64,000 bases of DNA from Dechloromonas sp. TW-R-39-2. GTDB taxonomy: Bacteria > Pseudomonadota > Gammaproteobacteria > Burkholderiales > Rhodocyclaceae. Both the position numbers and the translations under genes were made by a program. This document shows, one piece after another, positions 18,413-25,720 of the stretch (positions within the stretch are counted from its first letter, which is position 1; every line of letters starts with the position of its first letter). The notes under the pieces were generated by a model that saw nothing but the letters and a program-made list of their open reading frames with translations, did no database searches and was not told the origin of the DNA. Where the stretch lies: the NCBI RefSeq assembly GCF_016864195.1, contig NZ_CP045202.1, positions 2,945,001 to 3,009,000 on the forward strand, written 5' to 3'.

Positions 18413-18886
18413 ATGAAAATCGGCGAACTGGCGCGTTTAGCAGGAAGTAATGTCGAAACGATCCGCTACTACGAGCGGAAAGGACTGTTGCCGAAACCAG
18501 GGCGGAGCGAGGGAAATTACCGCATCTACGGTGTAATGCACCAGGAGCGACTGACCTTCATTCGGCACTGTCGTAGCTTGGACATGACACTCGACGAGAT
18601 TCGGACGCTATTGCGCTTCAAGGAATCACCGGAGGAAAACTGCGGCGAGGTCAACCGCTTGCTGGATGAACACATCGGGCATGTCGTCCGTCGCATCGGT
18701 GAACTCCAAGCGCTGGAAAAACAGCTTCTTGAGCTGCGCAGTCGTTGTCCTGATGACCGTCGAGCCTCGACTTGCGGGATTCTTGAAGGCTTGTCGCAAT
18801 CGGGCATAAGCGCGGAGCCGATGGGAAATCACATTCCAGGGGTACACGGAATGGCGTTACCCCCCTCTACGGACCTGCATGAATAA
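18413..18886 (+). CDS. cadR: MerR-family metal regulator (CadR/PbrR-like)
   Basis: 157 residues from the ATG at 18413. The N-terminal winged helix (MKIGELARLAGSNVETIRYYERKGLL) is followed by a dimerisation helix (about 78-112) and metal-site cysteines Cys77, Cys112 and Cys121, the spacing seen in Cd/Pb-responsive CadR/PbrR proteins. The tail after residue 125 contains His residues (NHIPGVHG) that may widen metal binding. Expected to bind the dyad between its operon and cadA and activate both by DNA untwisting. Whether Cd, Zn or Pb is the inducer cannot be decided here. Confidence 0.88.
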   Translation: MKIGELARLAGSNVETIRYYERKGLLPKPGRSEGNYRIYGVMHQERLTFIRHCRSLDMTLDEIRTLLRFKESPEENCGEVNRLLDEHIGHVVRRIGELQALEKQLLELRSRCPDDRRASTCGILEGLSQSGISAEPMGNHIPGVHGMALPPSTDLHE

Positions 18887-19013
18887 GCAAGACCGGTGTC
18901 TCCTCCTCAATTTCTCTAATTGAACCAATAGGTGTGATCTGGATATACACGAAAGGAAGAGAGCAAACACCATGTTTCCTAGTACCGATGCGCGCCAGAC
19001 TACGAGTGAGGCC

Positions 19014-19118
19014 TTACTCCACTAGGTAACCCTTGTCGGCCCCATCCATCTCGAACAAGTGCTCGGTGAGATAGTCCTGGGAGAGTGCCTGTAGAGAGCG
19101 GCTATCTAGCGCGTGTAG
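19014..19118 (-). pseudogene. Possible 3' remnant of a decayed gene
   Basis: A 34-codon frame closed by TAA at 19014-19016 and opened only by an in-frame TAG. It reads LHALDSRSLQALSQDYL followed by TEHLFEMDGADKGYLVE. The composition (alternating amphipathic, acidic C-terminus) looks protein-like, but there is no start with a ribosome site. It could be the tail of a gene lost when the element was rearranged. The family is not recognised and it could be chance. Confidence 0.25.
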
Positions 19119-19311
19119 CTATAGATGACCGCTTGCCGAACGAATGAATCACCTCATCGCTGTTAGATACTCGGTTACCAGTGACAGCGTATTAACGGCA
19201 ACATAGAGTGGGATTGCGGACGACATTTTGCCCTTCCCCAAGTGATGGCTTCGGCCGAGTCTCTGCCCGGCAAGCCTCAAAAAACCCCAAAAAAAATAAC
19301 TGCAAAAGGAC

Positions 19312-19331
19312 GAAGGGGCCGCAGCCCCTTC
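19312..19331 (-). terminator. Intrinsic terminator of the outer-membrane protein gene
   Basis: GAAGGGGC (19312-19319) pairs with GCCCCTTC (19324-19331) over a CGCA loop. In the minus-strand direction it is followed by T-rich DNA (the complement of AAAAGG and of the A-run at 19290-19298). It lies 25 bp past the stop of the 19356-20654 gene. Confidence 0.7.
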
Positions 19332-19355
19332 TCTCTATGCAGTACGTTGATCCTC

Positions 19356-20654
19356 CTACAAGCCGACCCGTACCCCTGCCATGACCATCCCGATATTGCC
19401 TTTTCCTAGCGCCGCATCGCTGCCGGACAGGAAGTAATGCTCATAGCCAAGCCGAGCCTCGATAGCCTTGGTCAGCTGATAGCCAATAACCAGCCCCGCC
19501 GTTGGGGAGAGCACCATCTTCTTCACCACTGAACTCTGTGCTGAACCACCGACACCTGCGAAATCCAGGCTGTTGTAGATTTCATCCCGCGTGTGCACCG
19601 CCGCCAGACCCAGCTTCGGCTGGATGGTCAGGGATTTGATCGGTTCGAAGCGATAGCCGACGTTAGCCCCCAGAGCATTCGCCGTCCTTGTCGTTGCGCC
19701 AGTCAGGGCATTCCCACCACCGGTGATGCCATCGTTGGCACTGCGTGACTGGAACTCACCCAGCGTGGCCAGATACACCTCGTACTCGATGCTTCCCTCG
19801 TTCCGGAAGAGCGACAGGCGATAGGCCGTATCGGTCTTGTCGTCCGACATGCCGCCGGCCACCTGGGCATTGACAGTATGGGTCTGTAGATTCCAGACAT
19901 TGCCGTTGTAACCTCCGCCGCTCATGCGAGCCGAAGTTTTCGACCAACCACCGGCCAAGCCCATCGACCATTTGCTACTCCCCCAATCCGTCTGGTTCGG
20001 TTTAGCGCCGAAGCTGTAGAGCAATCCCAAGGTAGTAATCGAGGCATCCCGACGAATGGTGCCATTGTCGATGTTGTTGATGGTGTCGACGCTGGCGTGG
20101 TAGATCACGGTATGGTCGAGACGGACAGCCACAGCTTCGGTGACTTGGTACTCAAGACCGAGGCCGTAGATCGGCCGGACCACATCCGTGGTACTGGATT
20201 CGTTGTTCGGATTCTGGAACAACAAGCCCGGATCGTTCTTGTTTGCCTTCCGGTCCTGATGCCCATACATCAGACCGAGGCGAACATAGGGTGCAAAGCT
20301 GCCGATGCGATAGCTACCGAGAACGGAGAGACCCAGGCCTTCGAGACGGGTCTTGCCGTCGACACTGGCGGTGCTGCCACCGCCAGTGACATAGCCGCTG
20401 ATCTTGCGGGTACCCAAGTTCATGTAGCCCAGCTCGACGGCCAGGTAGTCATTGAGGCGTTCACCGACATAGAGGCCGACAGCCGTAGGTTTGTCTTTCT
20501 GTTGCGTGACATTGAGGGAATCCCATTCCATGTCGCGCAGGGTGAAATCGCTGTAGTCGGCCTTCCCTGCACCGATGCCAACATAGGTTTGGGCCAGACC
20601 GGACAGCGGCAGGCAGGCGAGCGCCAGGAGGGCGCAGGTAGTCGGTGTTCTCAT
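19356..20654 (-). CDS. Outer-membrane protein with two OmpA-like beta-barrel segments
   Basis: 432 residues with signal peptide (1-21, cleavage after GLA). Residues 22-215 form an eight-strand-type OMP_b-brl pattern: opening TYVGIGAGKADYSDF, with later strands such as AVELGYMNLGTRKISGY, SFAPYVRLGLMYGHQD and AVAVRLDHTVIYHASVD. A second segment (about 220-432) repeats the pattern and ends in ARLGYEHYFL...GVRVGL. Internal alternation and the aromatic girdles support a barrel, although it does not end in Phe. First gene of the element backbone; the function is unknown. Could be a surface or porin protein carried by the mobile element. Confidence 0.7.
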   Translation of the reverse strand: MRTPTTCALLALACLPLSGLAQTYVGIGAGKADYSDFTLRDMEWDSLNVTQQKDKPTAVGLYVGERLNDYLAVELGYMNLGTRKISGYVTGGGSTASVDGKTRLEGLGLSVLGSYRIGSFAPYVRLGLMYGHQDRKANKNDPGLLFQNPNNESSTTDVVRPIYGLGLEYQVTEAVAVRLDHTVIYHASVDTINNIDNGTIRRDASITTLGLLYSFGAKPNQTDWGSSKWSMGLAGGWSKTSARMSGGGYNGNVWNLQTHTVNAQVAGGMSDDKTDTAYRLSLFRNEGSIEYEVYLATLGEFQSRSANDGITGGGNALTGATTRTANALGANVGYRFEPIKSLTIQPKLGLAAVHTRDEIYNSLDFAGVGGSAQSSVVKKMVLSPTAGLVIGYQLTKAIEARLGYEHYFLSGSDAALGKGNIGMVMAGVRVGL

Positions 20655-20721
20655 TTCTCTCCCTTAAGCATTTTGGTTATGTGATCCACTATCGGCCATA
20701 CACGGCCGATACCGAATCGTT

Positions 20722-21060
20722 TCACTTCACGTATTTGACGGTGACCGTGCCGGCCAACTTGTTTTTGGCAATCTCGTAGTCAGGATTGAAGGTAGCGAGG
20801 TTGTGCAACCCGATACCGACCGCCGCCCCCAGCCCGACCACGGCAGCCGGACTGAAAGTCGCCGCCATCGCCGCAGAGCGGTATTCGGAATAGACACGGC
20901 ATTTGAGATCCTGTTTTTCCAGTCGCCCTTCGATTTTTTCAACGACAGCGCTGATGTTGGAAACGGCGACGACCTGGAACGACTCGTGGCGCATGGCCAG
21001 CGTGTCGAGCTTTTCCAGGGTGAGTTCGTCGGCGGTAAATTTCTGAATATCAATCGACAT
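20722..21060 (-). CDS. Small protein with a hydrophobic glycine/alanine segment, unknown
   Basis: 112 residues from the ATG at 21060 (AAAGGA at about 21068); a longer frame reading from further upstream lacks a ribosome site. The N-terminal half is soluble (MSIDIQKFTADELTLEKLDTL). The C-terminal half has an Ala/Gly-rich hydrophobic run (AAMAATFSPAAVVGLGAAVGIGLH, about 70-93) that may insert into or associate with a membrane, and a tail NKLAGTVTVKYVK. No family is recognised. It is probably in one transcript with the 47-residue membrane protein just upstream. Confidence 0.65.
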   Translation of the reverse strand: MSIDIQKFTADELTLEKLDTLAMRHESFQVVAVSNISAVVEKIEGRLEKQDLKCRVYSEYRSAAMAATFSPAAVVGLGAAVGIGLHNLATFNPDYEIAKNKLAGTVTVKYVK

Positions 21061-21104
21061 GCATGGTCCTTTTGGTATGTGACGAGTAACTCGCCGATTA
21101 CTGA

Positions 21105-21248
21105 TTACGGGGAAACGACCGGACCAGTGACACGGCCCTGCTGCTTCATCCATTTGCCGTAAGCCGCCACACAAACCGTGGTCAGAGCGCCGGCAACGAA
21201 CGTGATGGCATAACTCGCGAGGGTTTCGAGAGGTGATGGGTTGTTCAT
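21105..21248 (-). CDS. 47-residue single-TM protein
   Basis: Short ORF with ATG at 21248, preceded by AAAGGAA at about 21258, and TAA at 21105-21107. It encodes MNNPSPLETLASYAITFVAG and then a helix continuing ALTTVCVAAYGKWMKQQG, a single TM helix (about residues 11-30) with a basic cytoplasmic end. It lies between the operator region of the XRE gene and the 20722-21060 gene, all facing left, so the three features form one small regulated unit. Small membrane proteins of this kind are common in phages and integrative elements; no specific function can be assigned. Confidence 0.6.
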   Translation of the reverse strand: MNNPSPLETLASYAITFVAGALTTVCVAAYGKWMKQQGRVTGPVVSP

Positions 21249-21323
21249 CAGAGTTCCTTTAAGTTTTTGCGCGATGAGCAAACGTGATGCAGCACTTACT
21301 CTGCTGACATAGGCAAAGCGATG

Positions 21324-21372
21324 CTAAGTATTCCTTAGTATCGTGTCAATTAAGAAACTAAGAATCTCTTAG
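21324..21372. promoter_or_regulatory. Twin operator: two CTAAG-N5-CTTAG dyads
   Basis: CTAAGTATTCCTTAG (21324-21338) and CTAAGAATCTCTTAG (21358-21372) are two 15-bp perfect-arm palindromes, 34 bp centre to centre. They lie between the divergent XRE gene (start 21396) and the 47-residue gene (start 21248). They are the likely binding sites of the adjacent XRE repressor and would control both directions. Confidence 0.7.
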
Positions 21373-21395
21373 GTCAAATCTGGGCCTTGGGATTC

Positions 21396-21728
21396 ATGAA
21401 TCAATCGACGTATTTCGCACGACGTTTGCGAGAAGCCCGTCAGAAAAGCGGCCTCTCGCAAAAGGCGCTGGGGATCAAAGCAGGCATTGATCAATTCAGT
21501 GCTAGTCCGCGCATGAATCAGTATGAAAAGGGCAAGCACCTACCTGATTTGCTAACGGTCGAGCATCTGGCAAACGCAACAGGTGTTCCCATTCCGTTCT
21601 TTTTCACACCAGAGGACGAGCTTGCAGAATTGATTGCAGCTTGGGGGCAATTGGAAGCAAATCAGCGGACGTCACTGCTTGAGGCTGCAAAACAACTCCT
21701 GCCTATCCCAACACCGCCAGAGCCTTAG
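21396..21728 (+). CDS. XRE/Cro-family transcriptional regulator
   Basis: 110 residues from the ATG at 21396; an alternative TTG at 21387 would add three residues. A helix-turn-helix of the XRE type fills residues 5-65 (FARRLREARQKSGLSQKALG, recognition part DQFSASPRMNQYEKGKHLPD), followed by a C-terminal helical segment. Preceded by two identical-armed palindromes, so autoregulation is probable. Its 3' end overlaps by 26 bp the end of the convergent Cys-rich gene. Typical of element-borne repressors that govern maintenance or transfer genes. Confidence 0.85.
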   Translation: MNQSTYFARRLREARQKSGLSQKALGIKAGIDQFSASPRMNQYEKGKHLPDLLTVEHLANATGVPIPFFFTPEDELAELIAAWGQLEANQRTSLLEAAKQLLPIPTPPEP

Positions 21729-22605
21729 CCTCTAGTTTCTGCCCCAGCGTCTTGTTCATTGGCGTATCTGGAATTGTAGAAGCTGCCGAAGGATTGGCAT
21801 CCGGAGTAGAAGAGAAGAACTCCTCCACTACTGCGCCTCCGTCTTCCTCTCCCTCTTCAAACGCCCCATTTCCCAGACCCAGCTTGGCTACTTGATCCAA
21901 GGCTTCCTGATCAAACCCAGCCTGCCGGCGTGCCTCATCCAATTGCTTGGCCTGCAGCAGCATTTCCTCTGTCGACAGCCCTGACCGTGGGGTGATATCC
22001 ACGTAGTAGATCGGCGTGCCCATACTCTGGCGCGTCGACTTGCCACGCAAGCGCAGTTCCAGTGCCAAACAGGACAGCTTGTTTCCCGAGATTGCCTGGA
22101 AATACTGCAGTCGCGCACTTAGTGTCCGGATACTGTTGAAGCCGGTCGTCCGGAAGACAAAGCTCCCAAGCGGATCATCATCACCCAACGCAACATTCAA
22201 GCGTCCGTAGGGTTTGCATGCATTGCCCTTCGCCAGCGGACAGGCATCCGGTGACGGGCACGGAAACGATTTGATGCCCTCTTCCGTCTGCCGCTTGCAG
22301 TTCTGTCCGTCGCCAACACAGAGTGGCCGCCCGGTTGTCCGGTCAAACAAGCTGTACTCGGCACGGAAGTTGAGATCGGGATCATTGAACAACAAGCGGA
22401 TCGGGATATTTCGAATCTTGCCGCCCTGTTCCTTGCGCAGGGATTCATCGAGCGGGTGCGGCAACCAACCGTCCTTGTTCTGAACCTGGCTGGTGATGGT
22501 GAATTGATCGTCCTTCTCGGGCAAACGCTTGCCATTCTTCTCGACCACCTTGCCTATAGAAATTCTTCCAAGGACAGGTGGCGTGATGGCGAGACCTTTC
22601 AACAT
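21703..22605 (-). CDS. Cys-rich element protein linked to recombination (hydrolase/metal-binding annotation type)
   Basis: 300 residues from the ATG at 22605 (AGGAG upstream); the frame continues upstream but the ribosome site decides. The N-terminus (MLKGLAITPPVLGRISIGKV) is followed by a Cys cluster (CVGDGQNC, FPCPSPDACPLAKGNACKPYG, about residues 120-155) likely to hold Zn or Fe, then a beta-rich core and an acidic low-complexity C-terminus (about 245-285). Known from integrative elements beside DUF932 and YqaJ genes; usually labelled 'hydrolase or metal-binding protein'. The biochemical role is unproven; see findings for the annealase idea. Confidence 0.7.
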   Translation of the reverse strand: MLKGLAITPPVLGRISIGKVVEKNGKRLPEKDDQFTITSQVQNKDGWLPHPLDESLRKEQGGKIRNIPIRLLFNDPDLNFRAEYSLFDRTTGRPLCVGDGQNCKRQTEEGIKSFPCPSPDACPLAKGNACKPYGRLNVALGDDDPLGSFVFRTTGFNSIRTLSARLQYFQAISGNKLSCLALELRLRGKSTRQSMGTPIYYVDITPRSGLSTEEMLLQAKQLDEARRQAGFDQEALDQVAKLGLGNGAFEEGEEDGGAVVEEFFSSTPDANPSAASTIPDTPMNKTLGQKLEAKALAVLG

Positions 22606-22632
22606 ATCAGTGACTCCTGTAAAAAATGCCTT

Positions 22633-22669
22633 CAGCCTGCACCGCGTGAGTGGCAGGTCGGAAAGGCTG
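22633..22669 (-). repeat. Competing short hairpins in the leader of the Cys-rich gene
   Basis: CCTGC (22636-22640) can pair with GCAGG (22653-22657), while CAGCCT (22633-22638) can pair with AGGCTG (22664-22669). The two pairings share CCT and exclude one another. They lie between yqaJ and the Cys-rich gene. Possible leader structure; weak evidence. Confidence 0.35.
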
Positions 22670-22696
22670 ATTGGCTTGTGATGGCTGGAGGGAAAA

Positions 22697-23704
22697 TCAA
22701 GCAACCAGAAAGCGCCGGCTGCCTGGCTTGGTCAGTGCATAGCGCTGTTGGAACTCAGGGTGATCCTTGAGCAGACCCGAGATATCGAGCACGACACTGT
22801 CCTTGGCTTTCTTCCAGGTGACGCTGCCGGTTTCGAAGTTCGCTCTCGTGGCACTGCCCATGGCTTGCTGCAGGCTTTGCTTGAGTTGTGCCTCCAGCTT
22901 CTCGGCCTCGGCAATGCTTTGCCGAACCGACAGCCAATCGGCGAAGGCGGCCGACAGGTTGCGCTCCTCTGTGAAATCGAGTGTCTGGCCATCGTCTGCC
23001 GGATAGAGACAACGTAGCGCCAGGTCGGCGGATTCACTGCCATCGGCTGGTGGCGGCGTATCGTTCTCGACGTAGTGCCAGAAGTGCCGTTCCAATTCGA
23101 TCAAGCGGGCAATCAAGCGCTCATCGCGTTCGATACGGTGGATTTCGAGATGCTGACCACCGAGCAGAACGGCGACATCCGCCGCTTGCTTGCCGGTGAC
23201 GGCGAGCTGGTGCATGACCTGGAGTTGAACGTATTCGGGTACGCCTTCCTTCCAGAGCTTTGCCCCATTGATGCCGGCCGTCTTGCATTCGAGGATTTGT
23301 ACCTCGCTGGAACCGGTGACTTCGCGGTCAATGTTGGCCAGCATCCACGGCAGATTCGGATCGGGATGCTGCAGGACAGCGTTGATGCGCCGTACCCGAT
23401 TGCCGGTGCGTTTGGTGTAGTGGGCTGCGACGATTGGTTCAAGGATATTGCCCCAGTAAGTAGGGCTCTCTTCATCGTGTGGATCGGCCTTGGGCAGCGC
23501 GCCATCACGACCGGTCTTCTCCATCCACAGTTCGAGCTGGCTCTTGTAAGGGTTCAAGCCAACCGCTGTTGCGGCATCCGAACTACCGATGCCTTGCTTG
23601 CGAACGGCCAGCCAATCCTCGCGGGGCAGTTCCTTGGTCTTGACCAGTTTGAGTGCCGGACGATGGTTGATCGGACTGGCACTGGGTAAGGCGTGTGGTT
23701 GCAT
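22697..23704 (-). CDS. YqaJ-family viral recombinase (lambda-exonuclease fold)
   Basis: 335 residues from the ATG at 23704 (AAGGAA ribosome site). Hallmarks of the YqaJ/lambda Exo family: WLAVRKQGIGSSDAATAVGLNPYKSQLELW near residues 33-62, where GSSDA is the phosphate-binding start, and the PD-(D/E)XK core LPWMLANIDREV...VQILECKTAG (about 120-150) with the catalytic Asp, Glu and Lys. A coiled-coil region follows (about 255-290). It should resect dsDNA 5' to 3' for single-strand annealing recombination. It lies between DUF932 and the Cys-rich protein; no RecT/Beta-type annealase is recognisable in the window. Confidence 0.88.
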   Translation of the reverse strand: MQPHALPSASPINHRPALKLVKTKELPREDWLAVRKQGIGSSDAATAVGLNPYKSQLELWMEKTGRDGALPKADPHDEESPTYWGNILEPIVAAHYTKRTGNRVRRINAVLQHPDPNLPWMLANIDREVTGSSEVQILECKTAGINGAKLWKEGVPEYVQLQVMHQLAVTGKQAADVAVLLGGQHLEIHRIERDERLIARLIELERHFWHYVENDTPPPADGSESADLALRCLYPADDGQTLDFTEERNLSAAFADWLSVRQSIAEAEKLEAQLKQSLQQAMGSATRANFETGSVTWKKAKDSVVLDISGLLKDHPEFQQRYALTKPGSRRFLVA

Positions 23705-23728
23705 GCTTTGATTCCTTCCAGAAATGCA

Positions 23729-23765
23729 AAATGCCCAGTCCGCCAATAAGCGGAACTGGGCATTT
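23729..23765 (-). terminator. Strong hairpin between DUF932 and yqaJ genes
   Basis: AAATGCCCAGT (23729-23739) pairs with ACTGGGCATTT (23755-23765), extended by CCGC/GCGG inside, about 15 bp in total with one bulged base and a 6-nt loop. In the minus direction it is followed by TTTTGCATTT. It probably reduces read-through from DUF932 into yqaJ, or acts as a 5' stabiliser of the yqaJ message. Confidence 0.6.
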
Positions 23766-23803
23766 GCGAGGGATGAATGGTGAAACGTGGATTCAGGTGA
23801 TGA

Positions 23804-24772
23804 TCAGGCGACGAGTTGCAGGGCCGTATCGAGAGCGCGTTGCTTAAGGACGGCACCCTGGCCGAACCAGGCTGAGTCCATGCGGTACTCGGTGCTGCGG
23901 GCACGACGTTCGTGATCGACGTACTCGGTGACGGCATTGAGCAGCCCCCAAGCGGTGCCCTTGGCTGCATCAAGTTCAGCACCCTTGCCTTGTCCGTCGT
24001 AGAGAGCTTGCACCCGCTTCAAGGCACGCTCGTTGGCCAGACCAGATGACTCGACATTGCCTGGCTGGACATCACACATCACGCGCAGAAAGTAATTCAT
24101 GGCCTCGTGCGATTTCACTTTGCGCTCGGCCAGTGTTTTCATGCGGTACATGAAGCCATCGAATTGAGAAACACAGATGCCGAGTTGCTGTTTGACGGCT
24201 TGCGGATCAAAACGGGTGCTATGCGGTACCTTGATCGCCTGGCTGGCGCCGTTCACCGCGATGGTCAGGGTGTTGTTGCAGACGACACGAACGGTCGTCG
24301 GGGTTGCCGTGGTGGCGAGTGTTCCGTCACATGACGTAGCCAACAACAGGTAACCATTCACCTGATCGTTGCCCTTCAAGGCGGTAGATTGACCGGTCTT
24401 GGCCAGTGCCCAGAACTTCTTGCCACCTTTCAGCACACCAGCCGTCTCCAACTGGTAGCCCGAGATGTCAGTGAGATCGCGATAGAACTCCAGCACCTCA
24501 CGGGGCTGAACCACCTGGTAACGCTGAGACACCACGGAAAGGGCTTCCTTGGTATCTGACCGATAGAGCACCTTCTGATCTTCGAAAGAATGGATGCTGC
24601 CCAGACTACCAATGCTATCGGCCATGAAACGGACCGCGGATTCCTGGATGGTCCAGGCCATGCCTGCGGATTTGGCCCAGACTTCGATGGGTTGTTTGGC
24701 AGGAAGACGATTGCCGAGGCCATGCCAGGGTTCGGCGCCGACATAGGCCATTTGTTGGACGAGGTGTGCCAT
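23804..24772 (-). CDS. DUF932 phage/plasmid-like protein
   Basis: 322 residues from the ATG at 24772 (AAAGGAAA upstream); the upstream extension of the frame has no ribosome site. It begins MAHLVQQMAYVGAEPWHGLG, the signature opening of the DUF932/TIGR03299 family found in phages, plasmids and integrative elements. Later conserved parts are PREVLEFYRDLTDISG, VVCNNTLTIAV and TAWGLLNAVTEYVDHERRAR. Its biochemical function is unknown. It heads a DUF932-YqaJ-Cys-rich set that recurs in mobile elements. Confidence 0.87.
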   Translation of the reverse strand: MAHLVQQMAYVGAEPWHGLGNRLPAKQPIEVWAKSAGMAWTIQESAVRFMADSIGSLGSIHSFEDQKVLYRSDTKEALSVVSQRYQVVQPREVLEFYRDLTDISGYQLETAGVLKGGKKFWALAKTGQSTALKGNDQVNGYLLLATSCDGTLATTATPTTVRVVCNNTLTIAVNGASQAIKVPHSTRFDPQAVKQQLGICVSQFDGFMYRMKTLAERKVKSHEAMNYFLRVMCDVQPGNVESSGLANERALKRVQALYDGQGKGAELDAAKGTAWGLLNAVTEYVDHERRARSTEYRMDSAWFGQGAVLKQRALDTALQLVA

Positions 24773-24910
24773 GAGATTTCCTTTCGGGAATGAATGGGCG
24801 CAACCGCTCCGCCGGGTGCACGGCAGAGACGGAAGGCGTTGAATCAATGGGAGAGAAAGACGAGAACTGCGATGCCGTCCATTGCAGACGACAGAGGTCA
24901 AACCAGCCGA

Positions 24911-25258
24911 TCAGTACGTGGTCGGCTCGGGTGCGGTGAGGCTAAAGCAGTGGCCGCAGGCGAGGCAGCGGTAGTTGTCGAGGATGCGACGGTCGACGAG
25001 TTCGCCCAATCGGGCACCGGACAGGCCACCGGCCGTGCCGCCAACCACGGCGCCAAAGAGTGCGCCGAGGACACCACCGAAGACCATGCCAGGCGGACCG
25101 GCGACGATGCCGACGGTCATGCCGATTTCGATTCCGGACAGACTACCGGTGGCACCACCAACACAACCGCCGACGGTACCGATCAGGCCAGCAGTCTTAC
25201 GGGCACGATTGCGGGTGGTGATACGAGCAGAGTGACAGTTTGGGCATTGAATGTTCAT
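24911..25258 (-). CDS. Zinc-ribbon plus glycine-zipper small protein
   Basis: 115 residues from the ATG at 25258 (ACAGGAGTCA ribosome site); the longer upstream frame is rejected. It starts MNIQCPNCHSARITTRNRAR, and a second pair CLACGHC lies at residues 100-106, so the two CxxC knuckles of a zinc ribbon are split by an insertion of glycine-zipper helices (GLIGTVGGCVGGATGSLSG...GGVLGALFGAVVGGTAGG). This suggests a Zn-bound soluble end fixed to a membrane-inserting hairpin. First gene of the leftward element set. Family not otherwise recognised. Confidence 0.65.
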   Translation of the reverse strand: MNIQCPNCHSARITTRNRARKTAGLIGTVGGCVGGATGSLSGIEIGMTVGIVAGPPGMVFGGVLGALFGAVVGGTAGGLSGARLGELVDRRILDNYRCLACGHCFSLTAPEPTTY

Positions 25259-25467
25259 TGACTGACTCCTGTAAATGGAAAGGACGAACGAAATCAGCGA
25301 ACACCATGTCTGGCACTCGCTGATTTGAACGTGATTAGGAGTTAGGTACAGGGCCAGGTGCTTGACTCTGGCCAATCTGCCATGTTTTGCGGCAGACGAT
25401 CACCTTCTCATTGAAGTGATATGTGATTGAAAAAAACTAAAATCCACAGGATATTGCGTTGGATCAC

Positions 25468-25606
25468 TCAGCATGATCATTTCAAACCATACATTCCCGG
25501 GTCACAAAACAGGCCCCGCGAATAGTCAGAAAACGCGGGCACTTCCCTGCGAAGGAGTGGCATGCAAATACTTCCTGCCCTACTCCACCCCAAGTTATCA
25601 TGCTGA
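25468..25606. repeat. 139-bp nested inverted-repeat segment
   Basis: Outer arms TCAGCATGAT (25468-25477) and ATCATGCTGA (25597-25606) are perfect complements 119 bp apart. Inside, CCCGCG (25515-25520) pairs with CGCGGG (25534-25539), and GGAGT (25554-25558) with ACTCC (25582-25586). A multi-branched fold is possible on either strand. No protein-coding sense was found. Candidate transfer origin, recombination site or structured RNA. Confidence 0.45.
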
Positions 25607-25672
25607 ATTGATTAACAGGTGGTCGGTATAGTGTTGATCGCCACCGGAGCAACCAAGGAGCAACGGACAATG

Positions 25673-25702
25673 AAAAACAAAAAAGCCACTCCGAAGAATG
25701 GC
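25673..25702 (-). terminator. Intrinsic terminator of the tRNA gene
   Basis: In the minus direction GCCATTC (25702-25696), a UUCG tetraloop and GAGTGGC (25691-25685) form a 7-bp stem with one G.U pair. It is followed by TTTTTTGTTTTT (complement of 25684-25673). It starts 18 bp after the CCA end of the tRNA. Confidence 0.85.
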
Positions 25703-25720
25703 CTAACTGCTTGATTTTGC

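Larger units (their letters stand above)
18887..19355. other. Gene-poor stretch between cadR and the outer-membrane protein gene
   Basis: 469 bp without a convincing intact gene. It contains a short open fragment on the minus strand (19014-19118, listed separately), AT-rich patches (19280-19300) and the terminator of the minus-strand outer-membrane gene (19312-19331). The transition from metal cargo to element backbone occurs here. No insertion sequence or direct repeat was recognised. Confidence 0.6.
25259..25720. other. Non-coding boundary stretch of the element
   Basis: About 460 bp without a credible gene. A 10-bp inverted repeat AAATCAGCGA/TCGCTGATTT (25291-25300/25317-25326) lies in the leader of the zinc-ribbon gene. 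TTTACAGGAGTCA, just before that gene's start, also precedes the start of the Cys-rich gene (22605). Further right are the nested repeats at 25468-25606 and the terminator of the tRNA at 25673-25702. The stretch probably holds element-end functions. Confidence 0.55.

Noticed and set aside
18972..19025. 17-residue ORF with GGAAG-type ribosome site
   Set aside because: Too short and without regulatory context; overlaps the minus-strand remnant.
25468..25606. Integron attC site
   Set aside because: Size and folding would fit, but no matching RYYYAAC/GTTRRRY ends were found at the arms and no integron integrase is present.
25482..25670. 62-codon minus-strand open frame in the boundary stretch
   Set aside because: Overlaps the nested inverted repeats, lacks a convincing ribosome site and protein-like composition.
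1..25720. Second copy of the tRNA 3' end as attachment-site repeat
   Set aside because: Reading the left half by eye showed no stretch matching the tRNA 3' end, so no att pair is claimed within the window.
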